Shown here piece by piece: positions 26,887 through 34,851 of a stretch of 64,000 nucleotides of DNA (its first letter is position 1; each line of letters starts with the position of its first letter). The stretch is from JBDGYW01 sp964518955 (GTDB lineage Bacteria; Gemmatimonadota; Gemmatimonadetes; Gemmatimonadales; GWC2-71-9): the NCBI GenBank assembly GCA_964518955.1, contig CAZFHS010000004.1:1-64000 (forward strand), in the 5' to 3' direction. Position numbers and translations under genes: made by a program. The notes under the pieces are model-generated. The model saw only the letters and a list, made by a program, of their open reading frames with translations, was not told the DNA's origin and made no database searches.

Positions 26887-27312
26887 TTCCTCTCCTTTCA
26901 GCCTCGAACGTAACTAGCACGACGAACCAAGCCAAGAAATTCCATGCACTGGAACGGCACTTTCACATTGAAACAAACCTGCGGGTTCTCCAGTAGTGTC
27001 TGCATCAGGAATCGCGGGACCACTTCGGGAGCGAAGATGAACGAACAAGAACGGTTTCAGGCACTCGCACTCTTCATACTCACCGCGTTCACCGCAATGC
27101 TCATGGTGGTTGCGTGACCTTTCTCGGGCAGGCCTATTGGGAGCGCTTTGGCTCTCCCCTTGCCGCATACAACAGGCTGCTGGCAAGGCTCATGAAGGTG
27201 TTCATCCGACGAGGCGGGACACCTGAGATTTGGTTGGGAACCATGGCGCCAGCATTTCGGCGCAGGCATGACTGCATCTGCGAAGGAATGGTCGCCGTTT
27301 CAGTGCGGGTGA
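26887..27312. other. 426-base gap with only weak coding signals
   Basis: Between the cytochrome gene and the class V PLP-enzyme gene I see one plausible 26-codon membrane peptide on the plus strand (listed separately) and a 74-codon frame that overlaps its stop by GTGA and extends into the 3' end of the neighbouring gene. No RNA gene, repeat array or clear promoter was recognised in the rest. Confidence 0.4.
27037..27117 (+). CDS. Possible 26-residue membrane peptide
   Basis: The ATG follows GGGAGCGA. The product has a charged head (N-E-Q-E-R) and then one hydrophobic helix (about residues 9-26) up to the stop, so it would be a minimal single-pass peptide. The stop codon overlaps a GTG that opens a 74-codon arginine-rich frame (27114-27338); the two might be co-translated, but the second has no recognisable family and overlaps the end of the opposite-strand gene. 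Short length alone makes this uncertain. Confidence 0.3.
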   Translation: MNEQERFQALALFILTAFTAMLMVVA

Positions 27313-28587
27313 CTAACCGGCAGCAGACTCCCCGATAGCCCGCACTAGCAGGTCTAGATCTGACAACCGCGTGAACACATTCGGCGCGATCCGCGCGCCC
27401 TGTTCCACACCTACGGTGAATAAACGATGGCGGTCCCAAAGTTCGTCTACCAACTCCACCGGAGTTCTGCCATCCACCAATACGTTTGCGATAGCGCAAG
27501 ACTGGTCGTCACCCAACGGTGTGTTGATACGCACCCCAGGCACGCTTTGCACTCTCTCAACCCAGTAGTTCTTGAGATACCGGAGTCTGGCCTCTTTGCG
27601 CTCTGCGCCAATCGCCTCGTGGAACCGGATCGCGTCGAGTATAGGCTGTTTGGTTGCCGGCGGGTGTGTCCCGATATGTTCGAACTTCCCAATATCGTCG
27701 CCCTGAGCGCGCGCGTCGCCGTAAAGCGGCCATACCTTCGCGATGTGTTCTTTTCTCACGTACATGAGCCCAGTGCCGAGTGGCGCTCCTAGCCACTTGT
27801 GCAGGCTGGTGCCGTAGTAGTCGCAATTCAGATCTGCGATGCTCTGGTTAACGTGGGCAAACGAATGAGCGCCATCCACGATTACTTCAATGCCGCGCTC
27901 GTGCGCCATTTCGCAGATTTCTCGGACTGGTAGTATTTGGCCCGTCAGGAACACCATGTGCGATACCAGGATGTATCGTGTCCGTGGCGTGATTGCATCA
28001 GCGTATGCACGAACGACTTCTTCCTGCGACGACGGTAGCCACGGAATCTCGATGACTCTACTGGCAGTGCCGTGACGCTGCGTTCGTTGCTCGAGTGCAT
28101 CTATCATGCTCGGGTATTCCCGGCTGCACAGCAAAACCTCCTCGCCAGATTCCAGTGGCACACCGTGAATGATCGTGTTCAACGCCTCAGTGGTGTTCCG
28201 CGAAATCACAAACTCGCCTGGCGAGACGCCCAAAAATCGGCCAATGAGTTGCTTGAGGTTTGTCGTTTCGGCAGCCATGCGCCGCCTCATGTAGAATGAG
28301 GGCGCGCGATTCACTTCCCTAACCCAGCTGATCTCAGCCTCCATGACCGTGTCCGGCGCCGGACTGAAGAAGCCACTCTCGATGTTGATGAAGGTGGCGT
28401 CCTGCGTGTACTCACGCTGAATCGCTTCCCAGTATGACTCGTCTTGTGCGATTGTCTTAGCGTCGCGAGAGTCACTGTCCCTCAATCGGATCAGTCGATC
28501 GCTAGCTGAAGCTTTGAAGGTGGGTGCCGTTAGAGGAGTCAATGCGGCTCCCGCAGCCAATCGTACAAATGAGCGCCGTGTGGTCAT
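27313..28587 (-). CDS. Tat-exported class V aminotransferase-fold PLP enzyme
   Basis: 424 residues. The start ATG at 28587 overlaps the TAA of the preceding gene (TAATG). The N-terminus T-T-R-R-S-F-V-R (2-9) and the following Ala-rich segment form a Tat signal. The PLP lysine is K264 in G-T-S-L-H-K-W-L-G, with D238 in V-D-G-A-H as the pyridine-nitrogen partner. This is the isopenicillin-N-epimerase/cysteine-desulfurase branch; the exact reaction (epimerisation, lyase or transamination) cannot be read off. Export by Tat is sensible because PLP is loaded in the cytoplasm. It forms a two-gene operon with the dihydropyrimidinase-like hydrolase. Confidence 0.87.
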   Translation of the reverse strand: MTTRRSFVRLAAGAALTPLTAPTFKASASDRLIRLRDSDSRDAKTIAQDESYWEAIQREYTQDATFINIESGFFSPAPDTVMEAEISWVREVNRAPSFYMRRRMAAETTNLKQLIGRFLGVSPGEFVISRNTTEALNTIIHGVPLESGEEVLLCSREYPSMIDALEQRTQRHGTASRVIEIPWLPSSQEEVVRAYADAITPRTRYILVSHMVFLTGQILPVREICEMAHERGIEVIVDGAHSFAHVNQSIADLNCDYYGTSLHKWLGAPLGTGLMYVRKEHIAKVWPLYGDARAQGDDIGKFEHIGTHPPATKQPILDAIRFHEAIGAERKEARLRYLKNYWVERVQSVPGVRINTPLGDDQSCAIANVLVDGRTPVELVDELWDRHRLFTVGVEQGARIAPNVFTRLSDLDLLVRAIGESAAG

Positions 28588-30014
28588 TATGGGGTTCCTC
28601 GTAACCTCGTGCATGGAACGAACCTCCCCCGACCCGGTGTACCCAGGAACTGTTCTCCATCTACGATCAGCTCGCCATGGGAAAACACCTTCACCACTTT
28701 GCCCATTACCTCGACACCCTCGTAGGCGGTGTAGTCAGAAGCCATGTGAAGGGTGTCCTGCCCCATGGTCCACCGGGCAGAGGGGTCGAACAACACAATA
28801 TCTGCATCGAACCCGGGGGCGATGGTGCCCTTTTTGTGAGCCAGACCAAAGAGTGATGCCGGCGCAGCGGAGGTGAGTTCAACCAGGCGCTGTAGAGAAA
28901 CGCGCCCCTTGGCCACCCCCTCCGAGTACATGACGGTCAGCCGCGGCTCGATTCCCGGCATCCCCTCGGGACAGAGGTCGAAGTTGTTCGCGCCGGATTC
29001 TTTGGCGGCCAGAGAGAATGCACAATCGTCGGTGGCGACCGTGGAAATGCTGCCGTCGATGAGGCCTTCCCATAGTGCGGCCTGCGTGGCCTCGTCTCTG
29101 AGCGGCGGCGAGCCGAGCCACTTGTAGCCATCGTCCCGTTGCAGCTTCTCGTCGGTGAAAATCAGAAAGTGCGGACAAGTTTCGGCAAACACAGCCAGCC
29201 CCTCCCGCCTCGCCGCAGTAACTTCCGACAACCCTTCGATCGACGATAAATGCACGACATACACTCTAGCCCCGGTTTGCCGCGCCACCTCGACAATTCG
29301 ACGTACAGCATTACCCTCTGACTCCGGCGGCCTGCACCGCGCGTGATCGATTGCCTTGGTCTCGCCGCGTCGCAGCTTCTCACCCGCCAGCTTGTCGATG
29401 ATGGTACTATCCTCAGCGTGCACCATCAGCATCCCACCTGCATCGCCTAGACGAGCAGTCAGGTTTGTAAAGTCGGCGTCAGAGATTATCCGGCCCGGCT
29501 TGCCGCTGTACATGTTAACCGCGGACTCCCCGGTCAGCGACCGAAACGTCATGAAGCACTTGATGGTCGGCAGACCCGCCGCCAAAACGGCCGGAATCTC
29601 TTCCAATACTTCAGGTGTGACGTGATTGACGATTGGGTGGAGGTTCCAGTCGATTACCGCCTTGCCCAGAGCCTCTTCCTTCTTCTTGTCCAGAACGGAG
29701 AGAAGCGGTTCTCCATGAATCTGGTCGCCGAAATCGATGACTGTGGTGGTCCCACCAAATGCGGCGGCCCGACCGCCAGTCAGGTAGTCGTGGACGCCAT
29801 CTTGCCCTTTGTTGCGTTCGTTGAAGTGAATGTGCGGATCGATTGCACCTGGCAGTACCAGCAGTCCATTCGCATCGATCGCGGCCTCAGCCGTAGAATC
29901 GGAGAGATCCCCGACCGCCGTTATCGTTTCGCCCTCTATCCGCACATCCTGACGTGACACGGCCTGGTGAGTGACGACCGTTCCGCCACGAATCAAAAGA
30001 GTTCTTTCGGTCAA
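28587..30014 (-). CDS. Dihydropyrimidinase / D-hydantoinase-like cyclic amidohydrolase
   Basis: 475 residues, full length. The binuclear metal site is formed by H-I-H at 61-63, K152 in T-I-K-C-F-M (the carboxylated lysine) and later histidines in V-H-A-E and Y-V-V-H-L-S. A conserved aspartate follows in T-D-D-C-A. It belongs to the cyclic amidohydrolases that open dihydropyrimidine, hydantoin or allantoin rings; phenylhydantoinase-like enzymes and allantoinase are alternatives. No signal peptide is present, so it acts in the cytoplasm. Its TAA overlaps the start of the PLP enzyme gene downstream. Confidence 0.9.
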   Translation of the reverse strand: MTERTLLIRGGTVVTHQAVSRQDVRIEGETITAVGDLSDSTAEAAIDANGLLVLPGAIDPHIHFNERNKGQDGVHDYLTGGRAAAFGGTTTVIDFGDQIHGEPLLSVLDKKKEEALGKAVIDWNLHPIVNHVTPEVLEEIPAVLAAGLPTIKCFMTFRSLTGESAVNMYSGKPGRIISDADFTNLTARLGDAGGMLMVHAEDSTIIDKLAGEKLRRGETKAIDHARCRPPESEGNAVRRIVEVARQTGARVYVVHLSSIEGLSEVTAARREGLAVFAETCPHFLIFTDEKLQRDDGYKWLGSPPLRDEATQAALWEGLIDGSISTVATDDCAFSLAAKESGANNFDLCPEGMPGIEPRLTVMYSEGVAKGRVSLQRLVELTSAAPASLFGLAHKKGTIAPGFDADIVLFDPSARWTMGQDTLHMASDYTAYEGVEVMGKVVKVFSHGELIVDGEQFLGTPGRGRFVPCTRLRGTP

Positions 30015-30040
30015 ATCGAACTCCTCGAAACTGGATGGAC

Positions 30041-30742
30041 CTACTGTTCAACTATCGCAAGCAGCTCCACTTCGAAAATCAGCGTTGCGTTAGGGCCGAT
30101 GTTGGCACCTGAGCCACCCTCACCGTAGCCGAGGTTCGCGGGAATCACAAGACGGTACTTGCTGCCAACCGGCATCAGCTGCAGTGCCTCTGTCCACCCT
30201 CCGATCACTCGGTTCACCGGAAATGTCGCCGGTTCCCCACGCTCGTAGGAGCTGTCGAACTCGGTGCCGTCGATAAGAGTACCTCGATAATTGACCGTCA
30301 CACGATCGGTGGCCGCCGGCCTGGGGCCGCTGCCTTGCGTGATCACCTCATACTGCAAGCCACTCGCAGTCGTAGTCACGCCGTCCCTCTCGGCGTTCTC
30401 CGCCAGATATGCCTGGCCCTCTTCAATATTGCGCTGAGATGCTTCGCCGAACTGCTGCTGTTGAGCCTGCTGCAGCCTTTGCGTTAACTCCTGCATAACC
30501 TGGCCCATCTCTTCACGAGTGAGCTTCGGTTCGCGATCCGCCAAGACATCCTCGACACCCTGAATGAAAGCATCCATATCGAGCGGCACGTTGTCCTGCT
30601 TGAGACTACCACCAAAGTTCACTCCAATCGCATAGCTCGACCGTCCCTCGAATGTCTCGAGGTCCGCGCCCGAGCCTGCGTTACAGGCGCCGACGGCAAT
30701 TGCGACGATAGCGGTCAAACCGGCGGTGATCCGGTTTTTCAT
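30041..30742 (-). CDS. FKBP-type peptidyl-prolyl isomerase lipoprotein (FkpA/Mip-like)
   Basis: 233 residues. The signal peptide ends A-V-G-A-C, with C20 as the lipidation site. A helical dimerisation region (about 30-120, with a glutamine-rich Q-Q-A-Q-Q-Q-Q-F) is followed by the FKBP domain (about 130-233) containing V-x-V-N-Y-x-G, D-G-T-E-F-D-S-S, V-I-x-G-W and Y-G-E-G-G. This is the Mip/FkpA architecture, a periplasmic folding helper. GGAG precedes the start. It lies downstream of the DsbA-like gene but is separated from it by a terminator. Confidence 0.93.
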   Translation of the reverse strand: MKNRITAGLTAIVAIAVGACNAGSGADLETFEGRSSYAIGVNFGGSLKQDNVPLDMDAFIQGVEDVLADREPKLTREEMGQVMQELTQRLQQAQQQQFGEASQRNIEEGQAYLAENAERDGVTTTASGLQYEVITQGSGPRPAATDRVTVNYRGTLIDGTEFDSSYERGEPATFPVNRVIGGWTEALQLMPVGSKYRLVIPANLGYGEGGSGANIGPNATLIFEVELLAIVEQ

Positions 30743-30818
30743 GTTCTTGCTCCTTGCTTGATTAGCTCCGCCGCCTCGCCGCGGTCGACTCCGCGAATTC
30801 CAGACAACGAAAACAATG

Positions 30819-30858
30819 AAAAAAAGAGAGACCCGGCCGAGAAGCCACGCCTCTCTTT
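30819..30858 (-). terminator. Rho-independent terminator of the DsbA-like gene
   Basis: On the minus strand, AAAGAGAG and CTCTCTTT (30858-30851 and 30830-30823) form a stem around a GC-rich interior and are followed directly by a run of seven T residues. It lies 55 bases downstream of the DsbA-like stop codon. Confidence 0.7.
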
Positions 30859-30913
30859 ACTCTTTACGCGATATACTATTTCACTCTTCCGCTAAAGAAC
30901 TGTGTAACTGAAA

Positions 30914-31666
30914 TCACTGCCCCGCATCGGCCATAGCTGCTTCGATATAGGCAGCGAATACATCAATCGGCTGTGCCCCAGACAGCGAGTACCCGTTCAC
31001 GAAAAAATTCGGCGTGCCACGGACCCCGTGCATGTAACCGTCCCGGAGATCCTGCTGCACCAAGGTCGCCTTGGAATCGCTATCGAGACATCGATTGAAC
31101 TCATCCGTATTCACACCAAGCTCAGCAGCATACTGTTTGAGGCTGGGCACCGACAACGAGGGCACACCCTGCATCATCAAATCGTGGAACTCCCAAAACA
31201 GGCCGTCCTCACCAGCGCATTCGGCGGCTTCGGCGGCCTTTACGGCCTCCGGATGCATAGACGCGAGCGGGAAGTGCCGCATCACGTATCTGATCTGACC
31301 GCCGAAACGCTCCATGATTTTGGGAAACGTCTCGTGGTAGTAGCGGCGGCAGTAAGGACAATCGTAGTCCGTGAACTCCACTATCGTAACTGGTGCATCG
31401 GCCGATCCGATCGAATGACGCGCATCTCCGATGAGACGCTGCAGAATCGTCGTTCGGTCCTGACGCTGTTGTTGGGCGCTCGCACTCGCGCTCGAGCCAC
31501 CATCTCGTGCCGCAGACCCATTCTGTCCAGATGCGGACGCTGATGCGGACGCAGACGCAAAGACAGCCCCGCCACCAAATCCAACGATGGCCACCGTGGC
31601 TGTGAAAACGTAGAATTTCCGCGCCGTTAAGTGGATGAGATCACCCTCCCGTTCGAAAAGCGGCAT
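30914..31666 (-). CDS. Membrane-anchored DsbA-like thioredoxin-fold protein
   Basis: 250 residues from the ATG at 31666, which follows a perfect GGAGGA six bases upstream; the frame runs further up to 31873 but the longer starts lack such a site. One transmembrane helix (about 17-38) is followed by a low-complexity Ala-Ser repeat linker (36-66) and a DsbA-like domain with C103-P-Y-C106 and the cis-proline loop R-G-T-P-N-F-F. It resembles the DsbA/DsbG-like proteins that pair with VKOR or act alone as thiol oxidoreductases in the periplasm. The alternating Ala-Ser tract is unusual and may vary in length between strains. Confidence 0.88.
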   Translation of the reverse strand: MPLFEREGDLIHLTARKFYVFTATVAIVGFGGGAVFASASASASASGQNGSAARDGGSSASASAQQQRQDRTTILQRLIGDARHSIGSADAPVTIVEFTDYDCPYCRRYYHETFPKIMERFGGQIRYVMRHFPLASMHPEAVKAAEAAECAGEDGLFWEFHDLMMQGVPSLSVPSLKQYAAELGVNTDEFNRCLDSDSKATLVQQDLRDGYMHGVRGTPNFFVNGYSLSGAQPIDVFAAYIEAAMADAGQ

Positions 31667-31896
31667 CAAATCCTCCAATTGGCTAGCGTCCGCTTGCTCG
31701 CAATCTATACCGAGGAGGGCCGAGCACACAGTTGTGGGTTTGCACTGCCGCGACTCAGGTCCATTAGTTGCAGCCATATTCAGCAGCTCAACAGTAATTC
31801 GACGCCTGAGCCCAGCGTGAACTGGAATCCTGGAGCCGGATCCTGTATTGTGCTCCGTCCGATTCTCCAACAACAGGCCCGAGAGGATATAGCCGG

Positions 31897-34383
31897 ATGG
31901 CGGTCGAGTACTCTGTAGAACTCTGCAAGAAACTGGAGCAACGATTCGGTGAACTGGACCTGCACCGCCCGTTCAGCGTCGAACGCTATGACGCCGGAGA
32001 TGAGCTCGAATACGAAGTCACCCCTACAATCGCAGACGCTGTACCGGGCCGGATCAGGTTGCAGGTCGAGAAGTTCGTGGGTGGAGGTTTCGCCGGCCAG
32101 GTGTACAGAGTCCGGATATTGGAGTCAGAAGAATCGGTCGAGAATCTCCTTCCTGTCGATTCGGTATTCGCCCTCAAGATCCTCATACCGCCGAGCGGCG
32201 GCTCGCTCTTCTTCAGAAATGTGCTGCACTACATCGGATTCCAGGGCGCTTTCCAGCTACAAACCAACCCGACCGCGGCGCGAGCTGGAGCACTGTGGCA
32301 GAAATTCATCAGGCGGGGCGCTCGTGTGCAGTACGGAGATGACACGTGCGTGAACGACGTGCATTGCACCTTCGTCGATCACACCTTGGGGAGTTGTGGG
32401 GAGATAAGCAACTGGATTGACGGTCGTGTCTGGCAGTTAGAGGTCGACGATAGAGTCGACCTATTGAGGAGATGGCGAAAGGGCAAGTCGGTTGACGAAC
32501 CCCTCCTAGGGTCACCGGAGTACCGCGCGAAACGGGATTTCATGACCTCGTTCGTTGGCCTCCTGAACGACATGGGAGCGCACGAGTTTGCCCGCCAATA
32601 CGAATGGACGACGTGCAAGAGCCAGCCCAACTGCCTCAAACGGACCTCCACAGAGGGAGTTCCTCAGGCGGGCTTGACTGCGGTGGATTTCAGGGCCGGG
32701 CTCACGCTGCTTCCGTTCCTCCCGATGAGTCCAGGCGATTTCTTGCTGATCCTCAAGGGACTTGGCCGCGGCAGCCTCGTTCAGTTCGACCGCGGGAACC
32801 TGAAGAAGCTCAGGAGATTTGTCGAGCAGCACGTCGATGACTTCGCCGACATGCAGGAATTGCTCGTCGAACTCGAACGGGCCGAAAAGGTGTACCGAGA
32901 TTCGCTCATCGACGTAACTCACAACCACGTGCGGCTGTTATTCAGTCGCTCTCTGTGGAGACAAATATTCTCTAGCGCCGTCACGGGATGGCGCGTGCGT
33001 GGGCTCATCGACGAGCCGCACGAAACGGCAACTCGAGGCAAAGCATTCGTGGTCTTGCTGTTTCAGATCCTCGGTCTGCTTCCTTTTGTCGGTCGCGCAA
33101 TCGTCAAGACGTGGGGAGAAGCCAACTACAGACGCCACTACGGATCGCTCCTAACGAATGCCGGCTACCTCAGAAGAGCATTCAAGGGCAAAATGCTGGA
33201 ACGGGTCATTGTCTGGCATAGGGCGGGAAGAATCGATCAGCACAAGGCCCCGAAGGTAGCGAGCAGCGGACTCTCGTTCTTCGGTAACACTGTCGCTTCG
33301 TTCCTGCCATTAGGCATTCACAAGTGCCTTACCGACACCGCCTACCTGAAAGCGCGGCTCTACCATCTCACGATCAGGCCGATAAGACTCTACTTCGACG
33401 CCGAGCTTCGTGAGGAATGGCTGCGCGACATGGTGTCGGACGGCCAAAAGAAACGGATCATCAGCCAAGATGATGCGGACACGATATTGTCACGCATCAA
33501 GGAACCGTTTATCCAGAAGTACCTCAAATCGCTGGCGGTTCATGTTTGCACGGTGCCGGTCACACAGGTTGTCTCAGTTCTCGTCGCCATAGCATATGTG
33601 CTGCTACATCCGGAGATGCCGCGTGCCCAGTCGTGGGCAATAGGCGTCGGGATCATAGCGCTATTTCAGGTGGTGCCAATCTCCCCGGGGTCGCTCGTAC
33701 GAGGCTTCTACGTTGTCTACTTGGTGGTGAGGGAACGAAACTTCAAGGACTACAACATTGCCGTGTTCTTGGGGTTCTTCAAATATGTCGGGTACCTCGC
33801 TTTCCCGATCCAGATGGCATACAGATATCCCACCTTGGCCAGGTTCATGGCAGCGCACTGGGCAACGGAGGCTGTTCACATCGTGCCTGTGTTCGGTGAG
33901 AATGGGGCTCTGTTGGAGCACAAGGTATTCACCTGGTTCTACAATGTGCCGCTCACGCTTCGCGGGCGCATGCGCAGGAGAGCGGAGGATCAGTCGAACA
34001 GCCCATCTCGGATCTGGCATGTGATTCCGTTGGCAGCGATTGGTGCGTCGGCCCTGATCTCCACTCAATACTATTATGGCCAACGTATCGGCCACGTGCC
34101 TACGCTCGCCGAAATTTGGTGGGCGATGCTGATGCTACCGCTCCTGTGCGGTTCGATCGCCACACTCAGCGCCGGCGGGGCAACCCTCGGCCGGCGGTTG
34201 ATCGGGGCCACTCTTTGTGGCGTGTTCACCGGAGTTTTCTTCTCCCTGACTGCATTTGGAATAGCGGGTTGGGTTTCCACGCCAGTCGAGATCGTGGCTG
34301 GAACGGTATGGGTGGTCTTCATCCTGTCCGTACTCTCGCCGATCGGCGCGCTGGTCACCGAACTCGTCCTCCCCGAACCCTAG
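31897..34383 (+). CDS. Membrane protein with degenerate N-terminal kinase-like domain
   Basis: 828 residues, not recognised as a named family. The N-terminal 280 residues show a kinase-like pattern: a glycine-rich loop G-G-G-F-A-G-Q-V-Y (62-70), F-A-L-K with K94 in the VAIK position, a hinge-like N-W-I-D-G-R (172-177), P-N-C-L (244-247) matching the catalytic-loop asparagine, and V-D-F (263-265) in the DFG position. The HRD aspartate is replaced (T-T-C-K before S-Q-P-N), suggesting a pseudokinase. A hydrophobic segment occurs near 385-405, and the C-terminal third has about seven helices (550-825). It is divergent from the DsbA-like gene. The kinase assignment is my inference from motif spacing. 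Confidence 0.6.
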   Translation: MAVEYSVELCKKLEQRFGELDLHRPFSVERYDAGDELEYEVTPTIADAVPGRIRLQVEKFVGGGFAGQVYRVRILESEESVENLLPVDSVFALKILIPPSGGSLFFRNVLHYIGFQGAFQLQTNPTAARAGALWQKFIRRGARVQYGDDTCVNDVHCTFVDHTLGSCGEISNWIDGRVWQLEVDDRVDLLRRWRKGKSVDEPLLGSPEYRAKRDFMTSFVGLLNDMGAHEFARQYEWTTCKSQPNCLKRTSTEGVPQAGLTAVDFRAGLTLLPFLPMSPGDFLLILKGLGRGSLVQFDRGNLKKLRRFVEQHVDDFADMQELLVELERAEKVYRDSLIDVTHNHVRLLFSRSLWRQIFSSAVTGWRVRGLIDEPHETATRGKAFVVLLFQILGLLPFVGRAIVKTWGEANYRRHYGSLLTNAGYLRRAFKGKMLERVIVWHRAGRIDQHKAPKVASSGLSFFGNTVASFLPLGIHKCLTDTAYLKARLYHLTIRPIRLYFDAELREEWLRDMVSDGQKKRIISQDDADTILSRIKEPFIQKYLKSLAVHVCTVPVTQVVSVLVAIAYVLLHPEMPRAQSWAIGVGIIALFQVVPISPGSLVRGFYVVYLVVRERNFKDYNIAVFLGFFKYVGYLAFPIQMAYRYPTLARFMAAHWATEAVHIVPVFGENGALLEHKVFTWFYNVPLTLRGRMRRRAEDQSNSPSRIWHVIPLAAIGASALISTQYYYGQRIGHVPTLAEIWWAMLMLPLLCGSIATLSAGGATLGRRLIGATLCGVFTGVFFSLTAFGIAGWVSTPVEIVAGTVWVVFILSVLSPIGALVTELVLPEP

Positions 34384-34432
34384 CTGAAACCGATTTGCCC
34401 TTTCGCTCGTTATGGAATAGCGGTCGAGAATG

Positions 34433-34463
34433 TACTATTTAGTATATACTGATTAGTATAATC
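34433..34463 (+). promoter_or_regulatory. Promoter -10 box inside overlapping palindromes, PadR/ADOP unit 2
   Basis: A perfect palindrome AGTATATACT (34441-34450) is flanked by TACT-ATTT-AGTA (34433-34444) and GATTA-GTA-TAATC (34451-34463); TTAGTATA occurs twice, 14 bases apart. A consensus TATAAT (34457-34462) lies within the last dyad, 32 bases upstream of the PadR start. This is the layout of a repressor operator on its own promoter. No good -35 box is seen. Confidence 0.55.
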
Positions 34464-34494
34464 ATCTCGATTAACTGCTGCTTGCGGAGGCAAC

Positions 34495-34851
34495 ATGGCT
34501 GGGCGCCGGGACACCCAAGGTCTAAAACCACAGTGGTTTCAAATCCTGCTCGCATTGGGCGACCACGACCTGCACGGGCTCGAGATTATGAACGAGGTTC
34601 TCGAGCGTACCGAAGGCAGAACGCACTTGTGGCCAGGCCAACTCTATGGATCGATGAAGAGTCTCGCGGATAGGGGATTCGTGGAGGAAGTGCCGCAGCC
34701 GCCCGGTTCCGAGCCCGGCGGCGGGCGACCCCGCTATTACAGCATTACCGACGAAGGCCGCCGAATGCTCGTCGATGAAGTCAACCGACTGGCGCGCTTC
34801 GTGGATGCCGCGCGATCGAAGAATCTGGTGAGCGGTTCGGAGACGCCATGA
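34495..34851 (+). CDS. PadR-family transcriptional regulator (unit 2)
   Basis: 118 residues, ATG preceded by GGAGG. The winged helix has W-F-Q-I-L-L-A-L (15-22), the L-H-G-L-E-I-M helix, G-Q-L-Y-G-S-M and a wing with R-P-R-Y-Y-S-I-T-D-E-G. It is a short PadR like that of unit 1 and overlaps its permease by ATGA. The strongly AT-rich palindromic region upstream is its likely own target. Confidence 0.9.
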   Translation: MAGRRDTQGLKPQWFQILLALGDHDLHGLEIMNEVLERTEGRTHLWPGQLYGSMKSLADRGFVEEVPQPPGSEPGGGRPRYYSITDEGRRMLVDEVNRLARFVDAARSKNLVSGSETP

